Shown here: in pieces, positions 33,381-42,644 of the stretch
Layout of the letters: every line of letters begins with the position of its first letter
Position numbering within the stretch: the first letter of the stretch is position 1
Origin: Streptomyces bacillaris
GTDB lineage: Bacteria; Actinomycetota; Actinomycetes; Streptomycetales; Streptomycetaceae
Direction of reading: 5' to 3'
Assembly (NCBI RefSeq): GCF_003268675.1
Contig: NZ_CP029378.1
Span: 2,542,001-2,606,000 of the forward strand
DNA: 64,000 nt
The notes under the pieces: model-generated
Told to the model about the DNA's origin: nothing
The model's database searches: none
Seen by the model: only the letters and a program-made list of their open reading frames with translations
Position numbers and translations under genes: made by a program

Positions 33381-33653
33381 CTTCAGGGCGGGGCTCCTCG
33401 GCCTGACTTCAGGACCCCACACGCCTGCCTCGCCGAGCTGGGCCCCGGGCCCGCCCAGCGCCGACGCACCCCGGGGCCGGCGCCCGGCCGCCCCGCGTAC
33501 CACCACGCCACGGAGGCCGTCCCGGCGTCGGCGCACCCCGTGCCCCACGTGCCCCGTGCACCCCACCCACGCACCGGACCCGCCGCGCCACATACCTCCA
33601 CACCACCCGGACCCGCCCCGCCGCTCACGTCCCCAGACGCCACCCCCGTACCC
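33375..33653. repeat. Short direct repeat and low-complexity C-rich spacer
   Basis: CGGCCTGACTTCAGG occurs at 33375 and 33400, the first overlapping the stop of the acetyltransferase gene. The rest up to 33653 is C/A-rich low-complexity sequence. I see no gene in it. Confidence 0.55.
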
Positions 33654-34181
33654 CTACGCCTCCCGCCAGGCCTCCGTGGCGCACGAGACCTCGAAGTGCC
33701 ACCACCCCTCGTCCCTCCCCCGGACGAGCAGCGCCTTGATCGCCCGGAAGTCCGCACCGCCCGGCACGGTGAGCGCGACCAGCGGAAAGTCCGCGCTGAA
33801 GACCTCGCCGCCCAGTCCGAACGGGGAGAACCGTTCGTGCACGGCGCGGGCGTCCCGCCCGAGCGGCCCGTCCGGTACGGGCAGCACGCGTACGGTGCAG
33901 TTGCCGGAGGCGGCCACCCGCCCGGTGGCCCAGTGCACCCCGTCCGCGTCGGTCGTGAACCGTACGGTCTCGCCCTCGGCCACCCCGTCCTGGAGGAACG
34001 GCACGTTGTCGACGCGGGCGGTCTCGGCGCTCAGCCGGGTCGCCCACAATCCCTCGGTGTCGTACGGCAGCCAGTCCTCACGCGGGACGAAGCGGAACCA
34101 GACCTTGATCCGTCGGCCGGCGCCCGGGGGCGGGGGGTCATCACGGGCCGGGCGCGGCGGACCGGCGTCGGGCGAGCTCAT
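33654..34181 (-). CDS. DUF4265 domain protein
   Basis: 175 residues, soluble. After a Pro-rich N-terminus it has IKVWFRFVPREDWLPYDTEGLWATRL, quoted in part WFRFVPREDWLPYDTEGLWA, and VDNVPFLQDGVAEGETVRF, both typical of DUF4265. Members are small alpha/beta proteins of unknown function, sometimes encoded next to toxin-like genes. ATG at 34181 was chosen; the in-frame extension to 34265 is Arg/Gly-rich. Its ending WWHFEVSCATEAWREA is followed by a repeat-rich spacer. Confidence 0.78.
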   Translation of the reverse strand: MSSPDAGPPRPARDDPPPPGAGRRIKVWFRFVPREDWLPYDTEGLWATRLSAETARVDNVPFLQDGVAEGETVRFTTDADGVHWATGRVAASGNCTVRVLPVPDGPLGRDARAVHERFSPFGLGGEVFSADFPLVALTVPGGADFRAIKALLVRGRDEGWWHFEVSCATEAWREA

Positions 34182-34277
34182 GGCCCCATGGTCCCCCGTA
34201 CGCCGCACACCCGCGCGTCCGGGCCCCGGCCGGGCCACGACGATCACCGCCTGCGGGCGGGGCATCGCTTCACCAAG

Positions 34278-34868
34278 TCAACGAGCACCCCACCGGCCCA
34301 CGAACGCAGCGCACAACTCTTGACGCGTACAGGCACATCGGGAAAGCATCACCGTAACGAGAGAGGGCTCTCTCACTTCTCCCCACCCGGCGAGCCGCTC
34401 CCAGAGCCCGGCCGGGGGCACGGTCGCGCCGAGCGAGGAGAGGACGGCGGACCCCTCGGCGGTGACGGACTGGACCTTCTCGCAGTACGAGAGCCCGCGG
34501 CGCAACCGGAACCCGGAGTTCACGAGCGCGGCGGCCCCCGTCTCGTCCTCCGGCAGCACCGCCCCGGCCGCCCGCATCCGCTGCTCCAGCGCGGAGAGCA
34601 ACGCGGTCCCGAGCTCTAGATTGCGCCAGGCCGGATGCAGGGCCACCCGCAGCACCCACGCCCGGTCCCCGTCGACCCGCCCCACGGCAGCCCCCACGAG
34701 CTGCCCCTCGGCCACGGCGACGACCCCCGGGTTCGCCCCCTGAAGCGCGGCAACCACCTCGGAGAGCCGGAACACGGCGGGCTCCCCACTGGTACGGCTC
34801 TCCAAGTCGAGGCGCACAACGCCTTCCAGATCCTCGGGTACGAAATCCCGCACATGCCACACGGCCAT
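34278..34868 (-). pseudogene. Truncated GNAT gene, probably remnant of a GNAT-AAA ATPase fusion
   Basis: 196 codons. It begins with a normal GNAT start (VWHVRDFVPEDLEGVVRLD) but the acetyl-CoA loop reads AWRNLELGTALLSALEQ instead of the expected GxG-type motif, and the segment RMRAAGAVLPEDETG looks short by about six residues relative to relatives. The family I recall continues after PPAGLWERLAG into an AAA ATPase of about 250 residues. Here it leaves that frame and ends within 35 unrelated residues (EVREPSLVTVMLSRCACTRQ). I therefore call it degraded; a short, real GNAT protein is the alternative. Confidence 0.6.
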
Positions 34869-35024
34869 GATCCGGCCCTGCCCCGCCTCCGACGCACCCG
34901 TCCTGCCCCGCCCGCCCTTCCATGATGCGCCGGGCGGGGGCGGGGCGCCTGTCGGGACGGGAACGGGGCCGGCCCCCGCCCGGGGGTCCGGGTGGGGGCC
35001 GTCTGGTGGGCGTACGGGTGGGGG

Positions 35025-37379
35025 TCAGCCCTCGCCGGTGAGGTCGATGGTCACCGTGCGCTCCGCCGGGGTCTTGCCGGTGAGGGCGGTCTTCATCGCC
35101 TGGGCCACGTCGTCCGCGTCGACCGGGTGCTGCTTGCCGTCGGCCTTGACGGCGGTGATGCCGTCGAAGACGCCGTCCAGGAGGGTGGTGATCGCCTTCT
35201 TGTCGTAGACGTCGACCAGCCGGCCGTCGACGGCCTTCATGGAGAGGATCTGCGGCAGCGACCTCGCCGGGCCGAACTGGATCTGCTTCGGGCCCGCCTT
35301 GATGGTGATCAGGTCGGACATCGCGGGCTCCGCGAACTCCTTCATCGCCCGGGTCAGTTCGGCCTGGGTGATGGTGGGTTCCCGGGTGGCGACGGGGAGT
35401 TCGACCACCTTGGGGCGGCCGGTCTGGACCTGGGCGCGGTAGGCGTCGCGGACGGAGATCAGCGACTGGCCGACGTCCAGGGTCTTGCCGGGCTTGCCCG
35501 GGACCGCGATCGCCTTGTTCGGCTCGAACCGGATCGTGCCGTCCTGGGACGAACCGGCGGTGCCCGCCAGGTCGTTCAGCGCGACGCCGAGCTTCTCCTC
35601 GTCGACCGGGATCACCGGGTCCGCGGCGCGCGCCCCGCCGAAGAGCGAGCCGATCACCGAGACCGGGTTGTAGTCGCTGCCCGCGGCTCCGCGCACGGTC
35701 TCCTGGCTGTCCAGGGTGAGACCGGCCTTCTCCGGGTCCAGCTTCTCCTCCTTGCCGTCCACGGAGAGCGTCAGCGGGGCCCGGGAGCGCTCGCCGAGGG
35801 CGGCCTCCAGCTTGACGACCGCCTCCTCCTTCGTGCCGCCGCCGATGTCGACCCCGAGCACCGTGGTGCCCTTGGGGACCTCGGAGTGGTTCAGGAGGAG
35901 TCCGGCGCCGTAGGCGATGCCGAGCAGCACGACCGCGGCCACCCCGAGGAGGACCAGCTTGGAGCGGCCCTTCTTGGCGGGGGCTGCGGGCGTCGGCGCA
36001 GGGCGCGCGGCCGCGGGGCGGGGCGTCGTGGGCGCGCCCGGACTGTCGGGCCCGTCCGCGAACGGGTCGTTGCCGCCCGGGAACGGGCTGCCGGGGCCGC
36101 CGGGGCCCCCGGGGAAGGGGCCTCCGCCCGAGCCCGGGCCGCCCGGGAACGCGCCGCCGGGACCGTCCGGCCCGCCCGGGAACGTCGAGCGCGGCTCGCT
36201 GGGCACCACGGGGATGCCGCTCGTCAGCGTGTCGCCCGAGACATGGCCGCCGGGGCCCGCGTCGGGTGCCGGGGACTGCGGCGTCAGGATCGCGGTGTCG
36301 TCGGAGAGCCGGGGCGGTACGCCGCCGGGGGCGCCCGGGACCATCGGGCCGGGGCCGCCGAGCCCCGGGATGCTGTCCAGGTCGGGAGTGAGGGACGAGG
36401 TGCCGGTGACCGGGCCCGTGGTGGGGCCGGAGGGCCCGGGCCCACCGGGTCGCCCCGGGCCAGGTGTGCGGACACCGGGGTCGGGCGTGGAGCGCGGGCC
36501 CGCCGAGCCGGGGGGCTCGGCGCTGTAGCCGTCCAGGGCGCTGGTGGGACCGCCGGAGCCGGACGTGCCCAGGCCCGGGATGCCCGAGCCGGGTGTGTCC
36601 GGGCCGGGGATGCCGGAACCGGATGTGCCGGGTCCGTTGCCGGGGCGCGGGGCGGCGTCCGAGAAGTACGGCAGGTCGGGACGCGGCCGGGCGCCACCGT
36701 CGGGACCCGCCGCGCCGGGGCCGCCCGGGCCACCGGAGCCGGGGGCGCCGGAGCCGGGACCGCCCTGACCGCCCGCGCCACTCGCGCCGAGCGGGCCCGC
36801 GCCGGAGGAACCGGAACCGGGCATGCCCGCCGAACCGGAGGCCGGTGCGGGCGCCGGGGCCGGGCTCTTGCGCGGGGCGAACCAGTCGCTCCCGGACTTC
36901 GCCCTGGCCCCTTCGTCCGCGGCGGTGGAGCCGGAGGCCGCCGGGGCGGAGGGATCGGCGGAACCGCCGCCGTCCCGGGTGTCACGGGCGTTCCGTGCCT
37001 GCGCCGCGGAGGAGGGAGCCGACGCGGCGGCACCGTCCGTCAGGCCCGAGGGCGCGGTCGGCGGTGTGCCGGGGCGCGGGGTCGAGCCCGTGCGCTCCGC
37101 GTCGGGACGGCCGGTGGCGAGGTCGCTCTCGGCCATCGGCGTACGCATCACGACCGGCGGGATCGGACGCGACCCGGGGATGTTGATCCGGATGCGCGTC
37201 GTCAGCGTCGTCTCGGTCTTCGGCTCTTCGGGCCGGGGCGGATCGACGGATTCCGGAGACTCGTCCGAGCCGGCCGCCGACGAATACTGGCGGGATCCGT
37301 ACGGCGGCGTACCCGACGGGTACGCGGCTCCACCGCGCCCCTGGGGCCCGGAGGACGAACTGTCAGTTTCACGACTCAA
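35025..37379 (-). CDS. Membrane protein with YoaR-like putative peptidoglycan-binding domains and a long disordered N-terminus
   Basis: 784 residues. Residues 1-470 are a Pro/Gly/Ser/Ala-rich, disordered cytoplasmic segment with repeats such as PGGPGSGGGPFPGGPGGPG. One helix follows at about 472-495 (KLVLLGVAAVVLLGIAYGAG). Outside are two YoaR/PG_binding_4-type modules: GVDIGGGTKEEAVVKLEAAL with LTLDSQETV, and later TLDVGQSLISVRDAY. The TTG start at 37379 has GGAG eight bases upstream. It may tether the cytoplasm to the wall. The function is unknown. Confidence 0.78.
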   Translation of the reverse strand: MSRETDSSSSGPQGRGGAAYPSGTPPYGSRQYSSAAGSDESPESVDPPRPEEPKTETTLTTRIRINIPGSRPIPPVVMRTPMAESDLATGRPDAERTGSTPRPGTPPTAPSGLTDGAAASAPSSAAQARNARDTRDGGGSADPSAPAASGSTAADEGARAKSGSDWFAPRKSPAPAPAPASGSAGMPGSGSSGAGPLGASGAGGQGGPGSGAPGSGGPGGPGAAGPDGGARPRPDLPYFSDAAPRPGNGPGTSGSGIPGPDTPGSGIPGLGTSGSGGPTSALDGYSAEPPGSAGPRSTPDPGVRTPGPGRPGGPGPSGPTTGPVTGTSSLTPDLDSIPGLGGPGPMVPGAPGGVPPRLSDDTAILTPQSPAPDAGPGGHVSGDTLTSGIPVVPSEPRSTFPGGPDGPGGAFPGGPGSGGGPFPGGPGGPGSPFPGGNDPFADGPDSPGAPTTPRPAAARPAPTPAAPAKKGRSKLVLLGVAAVVLLGIAYGAGLLLNHSEVPKGTTVLGVDIGGGTKEEAVVKLEAALGERSRAPLTLSVDGKEEKLDPEKAGLTLDSQETVRGAAGSDYNPVSVIGSLFGGARAADPVIPVDEEKLGVALNDLAGTAGSSQDGTIRFEPNKAIAVPGKPGKTLDVGQSLISVRDAYRAQVQTGRPKVVELPVATREPTITQAELTRAMKEFAEPAMSDLITIKAGPKQIQFGPARSLPQILSMKAVDGRLVDVYDKKAITTLLDGVFDGITAVKADGKQHPVDADDVAQAMKTALTGKTPAERTVTIDLTGEG

Positions 37380-37554
37380 AGCAGGTTCTCCCGATTGGCT
37401 CCGCCGCCCGTACTTCCCCCATGCCGCAGGCCAGGGGACGGCTCGGCGCGCGCACCACCATACTGGCCGCCGCCGCAGGACACTCCGCGACCGGGAGAAA
37501 CCTCCACCTCGGCATCACACCTGTGGGGGGCATTCCGGGCGCGGACTTAGCACT

Positions 37555-38169
37555 TCAGATACCGGACCGGCCACGACGGGTGGCTGATTGCGGCACCTTG
37601 GAGGTCGTGGCACACATCACAGCCACGGCCGTTCCGCCGAGCGTGAAGAGCGCCAGGCCGAGTTCGTCGCCGAAGACGTAGTCGCCTTCCGGCCGGCCCG
37701 ACAGCAGCAGGAACACCGTGATGAACCAGCCGACGGCGGGCGCGAGCGCGCCGATCTGGGTGCCGGTCAGGATGCGGCCGCCGTAGAAGAGGCCCGCCGA
37801 ACCCGCCAGCGCGATGATCAACCCGCCCGGGAACCAGGCCGCTTGGACCAGCGTCCCGGCCAGCGCCACGAGCGCGCCGAGCACCGCGAGCCCGAAGTAG
37901 GCCGCGATCCGGCCCGGGTTCGGGCGGCTGGTGAAGCCGGTGTAGCCGACGTCTTCGGGGGCCCGGGCCGGTGTGCCGGTACGTGGTGTGCCGGTGCGCG
38001 AGGCCGCCTTGCTGCTGCCCGATGCGCCGGAGCGCGGGGCGTTGCCGCTGCTCGGCGCCCCGGAGCGCGCCGCCTTGGAGCGCGCCGCCCCGGAGGCCGG
38101 TGCGTCGCCGCCCGCCGCACGGGCACGATCACGGTCGCGGCCCGGGCCCTTGCCGTTCTGCCCGCTCAT
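37555..38169 (-). CDS. DUF6113 family membrane protein
   Basis: 204 residues. The first 75 are Lys/Arg/Ala/Ser/Pro-rich and disordered. Then four membrane helices follow: [58 protein letters not shown] and [14 protein letters not shown]. The ATG at 38169 overlaps the mshB stop (ATGA at 38166-38169). The pair mshB-DUF6113 is, as I recall, common in Streptomyces. The function is unknown; a supporting role in mycothiol biology is only a guess from coupling. Confidence 0.8.
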   Translation of the reverse strand: MSGQNGKGPGRDRDRARAAGGDAPASGAARSKAARSGAPSSGNAPRSGASGSSKAASRTGTPRTGTPARAPEDVGYTGFTSRPNPGRIAAYFGLAVLGALVALAGTLVQAAWFPGGLIIALAGSAGLFYGGRILTGTQIGALAPAVGWFITVFLLLSGRPEGDYVFGDELGLALFTLGGTAVAVMCATTSKVPQSATRRGRSGI

Positions 38170-39179
38170 GCGCCTGCCCCCGATGCGGAGGCCGGACCCG
38201 ATACGGAATCCGGCCCGGCACCCGAAGCGGAACCCGCCGCCGATCCCCGTACGGCACCCGCCCCGGCCTCCGGCACGGTCGCGGTCTCCGCCTCCGCCAC
38301 CCCCGCGAACAAGTCGTCCTCCCGTGCCCCGGCCACGGCCCCCGGGACACCCCGCACCAGCTGGTAGCACTCGGTCGTCAGGAGCGGCTGGCCCAGGTCG
38401 TTGGAGAGGGCGAAGAAGGGGCCCTCGTCGGCCACCGCGATCTGGGTCGTATGGGCGCGCATCGCCGCCGCCTTCGCCCCGGCGTACGCCGATCCGTCGA
38501 TCTCGGCCGTGATCTCGTCGCCGTCGACCACCCCGGGGACGTCGTCCACCGCCGCGATGCCCGGGAAGGCGTCGGGGGCCGTCGCGCGGAGGTGCGCGAA
38601 GGCGGCCTCCACCACCGACCGCTCCGCACGGTTCCAGTAGACCTTGGCGACGGTGTGCGGGGCGCCCGTGCCGTACGCCGGGTCGGCGGCCAGCTCGGTG
38701 GCGCGCATGGCGACCCGGTGGGCCTGGATGTGGTCGGGGTGGCCGTAGCCGCCGTCGGGGTCGTAGGTGACCAGGACCTGGGGGCGGACCTCCCGGACGA
38801 TCTCCACGAGCGGGGCGGCGGCCTCGTCCACGGGGGCGGCCCAGAAGGCGCCGGGGCGCTCGTTCTGCTCGGTGCCCATCATCCCGGAGTCCCGGAACCG
38901 GCCCGGCCCGCCGAGGAAGCGGTGGTCGGTGACGCCCAGCTCCTTCATCGCCGCGGCCAGCTCGCCCACCCGGTACGGGCCGAGGGTGTCGTCGCGGTCG
39001 GCGGCGAGATGGGCGAGGGCGGGCGGGATGACCTCGCCCTCCTCGCCCAGCGTGCACGTCACCAGCGTGACGTGGGCGCCCTCGGCCGCATACCTGGCCA
39101 TGGTGGCGCCGTTGTTGATCGACTCGTCGTCCGGGTGCGCGTGCACCAGCAGCAGACGGCGGGCGGGGAGGTCCTTCAT
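38166..39179 (-). CDS. mshB: N-acetyl-1-D-myo-inosityl-2-amino-2-deoxy-alpha-D-glucopyranoside deacetylase
   Basis: 337 residues. [21 protein letters not shown] has the AHPDDE zinc motif (residues about 11-16), and [13 protein letters not shown] provides HPDH. Both are the LmbE/MshB metal site. MshB makes the free amine that takes cysteine in mycothiol biosynthesis. Compared with the typical 290-300 residues there is a low-complexity Ala/Gly/Ser/Pro tail of about 40 residues. ATG at 39179 is preceded by GGGTGG; GTG at 39188 is possible. Confidence 0.93.
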   Translation of the reverse strand: MKDLPARRLLLVHAHPDDESINNGATMARYAAEGAHVTLVTCTLGEEGEVIPPALAHLAADRDDTLGPYRVGELAAAMKELGVTDHRFLGGPGRFRDSGMMGTEQNERPGAFWAAPVDEAAAPLVEIVREVRPQVLVTYDPDGGYGHPDHIQAHRVAMRATELAADPAYGTGAPHTVAKVYWNRAERSVVEAAFAHLRATAPDAFPGIAAVDDVPGVVDGDEITAEIDGSAYAGAKAAAMRAHTTQIAVADEGPFFALSNDLGQPLLTTECYQLVRGVPGAVAGAREDDLFAGVAEAETATVPEAGAGAVRGSAAGSASGAGPDSVSGPASASGAGA

Positions 39180-39307
39180 GGGGACCACCCTACGAGCCCG
39201 GCGGGCCCCGGTGTCCCCCGCTCCCCGCCGACGGCGTCAGCGCGGGCGTACCCGGACGGAATGCGGGTACACGCGATCGGAAGGCGGATGCGGACGGATG
39301 CAGGCGG

Positions 39308-39502
39308 TCAGAACTTGATACTCCCGATCATCCCCGCCACGTTCGACGTCAGGTCCGAGATGGTCGGCGCGACGGACGAACTGGCGATGTAGAACCCCAG
39401 CAGCATGCAGATCACCGCATGTCCGCCCTTCAGTCCGGATTTCCGGATCAGCAGGAAGACGATGATCGCCAGCAGCACCACCGCCGAAATCGAGAGCGCC
39501 AC
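39308..39502 (-). CDS. Small conserved membrane protein
   Basis: 64 residues. Two hydrophobic segments: ALSISAVVLLAIIVFLLI, and a second from HAVICMLLGFYIAS. The Lys-rich loop RKSGLKGG between them would be cytoplasmic. It ends IGSIKF. No family name comes to mind; similar short proteins occur next to mshB in Streptomyces. The ATG at 39502 follows GAGGTGAACC, a good ribosome site. Confidence 0.75.
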   Translation of the reverse strand: MALSISAVVLLAIIVFLLIRKSGLKGGHAVICMLLGFYIASSSVAPTISDLTSNVAGMIGSIKF

Positions 39503-39663
39503 GGCGGTTCACCTCCATCAGTACGGTCGGGACGGGGATACGCGGGTCGACGGGTTCTTACCCACCGAGCGCTACGGATCATAACTATCCGTGCCAACGC
39601 ATTGATCGGGGCACAGCAGCACGAGGGGCGCACGAACCGCTGCGCGAAGCTAAGTTCGAGGCC

Positions 39664-41790
39664 ATGACCTCACCGAAGCTGTCCTTTCCCCGCCAGCACG
39701 CACGGACCCAGCGGTTCACTCTCGGCGCACCGAGAGCCTTCACCGTCTCACCGGATGAGACGCGGGTGATCTTCCTGCGCTCCACCTCGGGCACCGACCG
39801 CACCAACCGCCTCTGGGTGCTGGACCCGGCCTCCGGGCAGGAGCGGCTGGTCGCGGATCCCGAGGCGCTGCTGGGCGGTTCGGCGGAGCGGCTGTCGGCG
39901 CAGGAGCGGGCCCGACGCGAGCGGACCCGGGAGGGGTCGGCCGGGATCGTCTCCTACGCGGTGGACGCGGCGGCAGAGTTGGCCGCCTTCGCGCTCTCCG
40001 GGAAGGTGTACGTGGCCGAGTTGCGGGCCGGAACGGCGCGGGCGCTGCCGGTGCCGGGCCCGGTGCTGGACCCGCGCCCCTCCCCCGACGGGCGCCAGAT
40101 CGCGTACGTCTCCAAGGGTGCGCTGCGGGTCGTGGGCGCGGAGGGCGAGGGCGACAGGGCGCTGGCCGAGCCCGAGGACGCCCATGTCACCTATGGTCTG
40201 GCCGAGTTCGTGGCGGCCGAGGAGATGCACCGCTTCCGGGGCTTCTGGTGGTCGCCGGAGTCGGACCGGCTGCTGGTCGCGCGGGCCGACGACAGCGCCG
40301 TACAGCGGTGGTTCATCGCCGATCCCGCGCACCCGGAGCGGAAGCCGGCCGAGGTGGCCTATCCGGCGGCGGGGACGCCCAACGCCGAGGTGCGGCTCTT
40401 CGTGGTGGACCTGGAGGGAGAGCGTACGGAAGTGGTCTGGGACCGGGCGGCGTTCCCGTACCTGGCCCAGGTGCACTGGTCCGCCGCGGGTGCCCCGCTG
40501 CTCCTCGTCCAGGCCCGCGACCAGCGCAGTCAGCGGTATCTGGCGGTGGACCCGGAGTCCGGCGAGACCCGGATCGTCCATGTGGACGAGGACCCGGTCT
40601 GGCTGGATCTGTTCGGCGGGGTGCCCGCGTGGGCGCCGGACGGGCGGCTCGTACGGATCGCGGACGAGGGCGGCGCCCGGGTGCTGGCCGTCGGTGACCG
40701 GCCGCTGACCGGGGCCCAGTTGCACATCCAGGCGGTGCTGGACATCGGGGAGTCGGACATCCTGGTCTCCGCCGTGGCGGGCGAGGAGGCGGCGGCTCCG
40801 GAGACCGGGGAGAGCCATGTGTACCGGGTCAACGAGCTGGGAATCGAGCGGATTTCCGAAGGGGTGGGTGTGCACTCCGCCGTGCGCTCGGGCGAGCTGA
40901 CCGTACTGGTCTCGGCCACCCCGGACACGCCCGGATCGGCCGCCTGGGTCGTCCGGGACGGCAAGCGGCTGGTCCGGATCGCGAGCTTCGCGCAGGAGCC
41001 GGTGCTCTCGGCACAGGTGACGCTCACCGAGGGGGGCGCACGGCGGATTCCGTGCGCCGTGCTGCTTCCGTCGGGGTACCAGGAGTCGGACGGTCCCCTT
41101 CCGGTCCTGATGGATCCGTACGGTGGTCCGCACGGCCGCCGCGTGGTCGCCGCCCACAACGCGCACCTCACCTCGCAGTGGTTCGCGGACCAGGGCTTCG
41201 CGGTGGTCGTGGCGGACGGGCGCGGCGCCCCGGGCCGTTCGCCCGCCTGGGAGAAGGCCGTACGGGACGACTTCGTCCTCACCCTGGACGACCAGATCGA
41301 GGCCCTGCACGCCCTGGCCGGGCGGTTCCCGCTGGATCTGGACCGGGTCGCCATCCGGGGCTGGTCGTACGGGGGTTACCTCTCCGGCCTCGCGGTGCTG
41401 CGCCGCCCCGACGTCTTCCACGCGGCCGTGGTGGGCGCCCCGGTGACGGACTGGCGGCTCTACGACACCCACTACACCGAGCGCTATCTCGGGGACCCGG
41501 GCGCGCAGCCCGAGGTGTACGCGTACAACGCCCTGATGACCGACGACGGGCTCGCGCACGCGGCCGAGCAGGTGCGGCCCATGATGATCGTCCACGGGCT
41601 CGCGGACGACAACGTGGTGGTCGCGCACGCGCTGCGGCTCTCCTCGGCGCTGCTGGCGGCCGGGCGGCCCCACGAGGTGCTGCCGCTGAGCGGGGTGACC
41701 CATATGACGCCGCAGGAGCAGGTCGCGGAGAACCTGCTGCTGCTCCAGGTGGACTTCCTCAAGCGGTCGTTGGGGCTGTCCCGCGGCTGA
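39664..41790 (+). CDS. S9 family prolyl oligopeptidase, DPP IV-type
   Basis: 708 residues, no signal peptide visible. The N-terminal half is a beta-propeller (DPP_IV N domain) with blade motifs such as FTVSPDETRVIFLRS, DPRPSPDGRQIAYVS and FRGFWWSPESDRLLVAR. The alpha/beta-hydrolase half has RGWSYGGYLSGL (Ser about 568), VHGLADDNVV (Asp about 648) and SGVTHMT (His about 679). It cleaves dipeptides, often X-Pro, from peptide N-termini. It lies between mshB and a lipoprotein, alone on its strand. Confidence 0.92.
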   Translation: MTSPKLSFPRQHARTQRFTLGAPRAFTVSPDETRVIFLRSTSGTDRTNRLWVLDPASGQERLVADPEALLGGSAERLSAQERARRERTREGSAGIVSYAVDAAAELAAFALSGKVYVAELRAGTARALPVPGPVLDPRPSPDGRQIAYVSKGALRVVGAEGEGDRALAEPEDAHVTYGLAEFVAAEEMHRFRGFWWSPESDRLLVARADDSAVQRWFIADPAHPERKPAEVAYPAAGTPNAEVRLFVVDLEGERTEVVWDRAAFPYLAQVHWSAAGAPLLLVQARDQRSQRYLAVDPESGETRIVHVDEDPVWLDLFGGVPAWAPDGRLVRIADEGGARVLAVGDRPLTGAQLHIQAVLDIGESDILVSAVAGEEAAAPETGESHVYRVNELGIERISEGVGVHSAVRSGELTVLVSATPDTPGSAAWVVRDGKRLVRIASFAQEPVLSAQVTLTEGGARRIPCAVLLPSGYQESDGPLPVLMDPYGGPHGRRVVAAHNAHLTSQWFADQGFAVVVADGRGAPGRSPAWEKAVRDDFVLTLDDQIEALHALAGRFPLDLDRVAIRGWSYGGYLSGLAVLRRPDVFHAAVVGAPVTDWRLYDTHYTERYLGDPGAQPEVYAYNALMTDDGLAHAAEQVRPMMIVHGLADDNVVVAHALRLSSALLAAGRPHEVLPLSGVTHMTPQEQVAENLLLLQVDFLKRSLGLSRG

Positions 41791-42092
41791 GGGCCGCCGT
41801 AGCGGCCTCGCGGCGGAAGGCCGTCGGGGGCGGGGCCAACCGGCCGGAGCGACACGACGACGCCCCGGCCGGCCCACGGCACCCGCACGGCCGTACGCCG
41901 TTCAGCTTGGAACGTCCGTATATCGGTGTGACGTCGGCGGAGTTGCCTGCCTGTTAACGAATCGGCCAGGGACCTCCCGGCTCCGGTGTCAGGCAGGTCA
42001 CAGCCCGCGGAGGCCGGGACTCCGCCGTCGGCGCACAGGTGGGAGATAGGTTTCTGTACCGACCGACAGACCACCCGTACGGGGGGAATCCC
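41791..42092. promoter_or_regulatory. Intergenic region before the 42093 lipoprotein
   Basis: 302 bases. A GC-rich first part holds imperfect complementary stretches (GGGGCCAACCGGCCGG, CCCCGGCCGGCCC) that may end the peptidase transcript. From 41905 it is less GC-rich (GTCCGTATATCGGTGTGACG), likely a promoter. Confidence 0.4.
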
Positions 42093-42566
42093 ATGACCAG
42101 GAACATCCGTGGGCCGCTGCGCCTCGCCGCCGCCCTGACCGCGTGTACCGCCGTCCTCGCCGGCTGCGGCGGCGGAGACGGCTACAACCTCACCAAGCCG
42201 CCCTTCTCGGGCAGTCCGGCGTGCGACACGCTCACCGGCAAGCTGCCCGGGAAGCTGGGCGGGTACGAGAAGGAGAGCTCGAACGTCGCGGGCGCCGCCG
42301 CCTGGGGGGACGGCGACGTCATCGTCTACTGCGGGATGCCCGCGCCCGAGGCCGGTGCCGAGTGCGTCGACGAGGGTGGGGTCGACTGGGTCGCCCAGAA
42401 GCCCGCGGACGACCGGACCTCCAAGATGTTCTCCACGTACGACCGCAACCCGAGCGTCCAGGTCCGGCTGCGCAACGAGGGCACCGACGCCTCGGCCGTC
42501 CTCTCGGCGCTCGGCCCGGCCGTGCAGGACATCAAGGCCGGAAAGCCCTGCGGCACCAAGGGCTGA
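42093..42566 (+). CDS. Small secreted lipoprotein (DUF3515-like)
   Basis: 157 residues. A signal peptide RGPLRLAAALTACTAVLAGC ends in the LAGC lipobox, so Cys about 25 would be lipidated. The mature part has four further Cys (ACDTL, VYCGM, ECVDE, PCGTKG), likely forming two disulfides outside the cell. The architecture resembles actinobacterial DUF3515 lipoproteins, but the match is from length and pattern only. A good GGGGGG site precedes ATG at 42093. A strong bidirectional terminator follows. Confidence 0.68.
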   Translation: MTRNIRGPLRLAAALTACTAVLAGCGGGDGYNLTKPPFSGSPACDTLTGKLPGKLGGYEKESSNVAGAAAWGDGDVIVYCGMPAPEAGAECVDEGGVDWVAQKPADDRTSKMFSTYDRNPSVQVRLRNEGTDASAVLSALGPAVQDIKAGKPCGTKG

Positions 42567-42589
42567 CCGCCTGCCACGGCAGCACACAT

Positions 42590-42628
42590 GAATGGGCCCG
42601 CCCCCTGCGACAGGGGGCGGGCCCATTC
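42590..42628. terminator. Bidirectional terminator
   Basis: Perfect 18-bp arms (42590-42607, 42611-42628) with a 3-base loop, between the convergent stops at 42566 and 42645. Confidence 0.92.
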
Positions 42629-42644
42629 GCCTCACGCGGGGCCG

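Noticed and set aside
34359..34374. Palindrome GAGAGAG-GG-CTCTCTC as an operator
   Set aside because: It is only 7-bp arms, lies inside the degraded GNAT frame, and has no promoter nearby.
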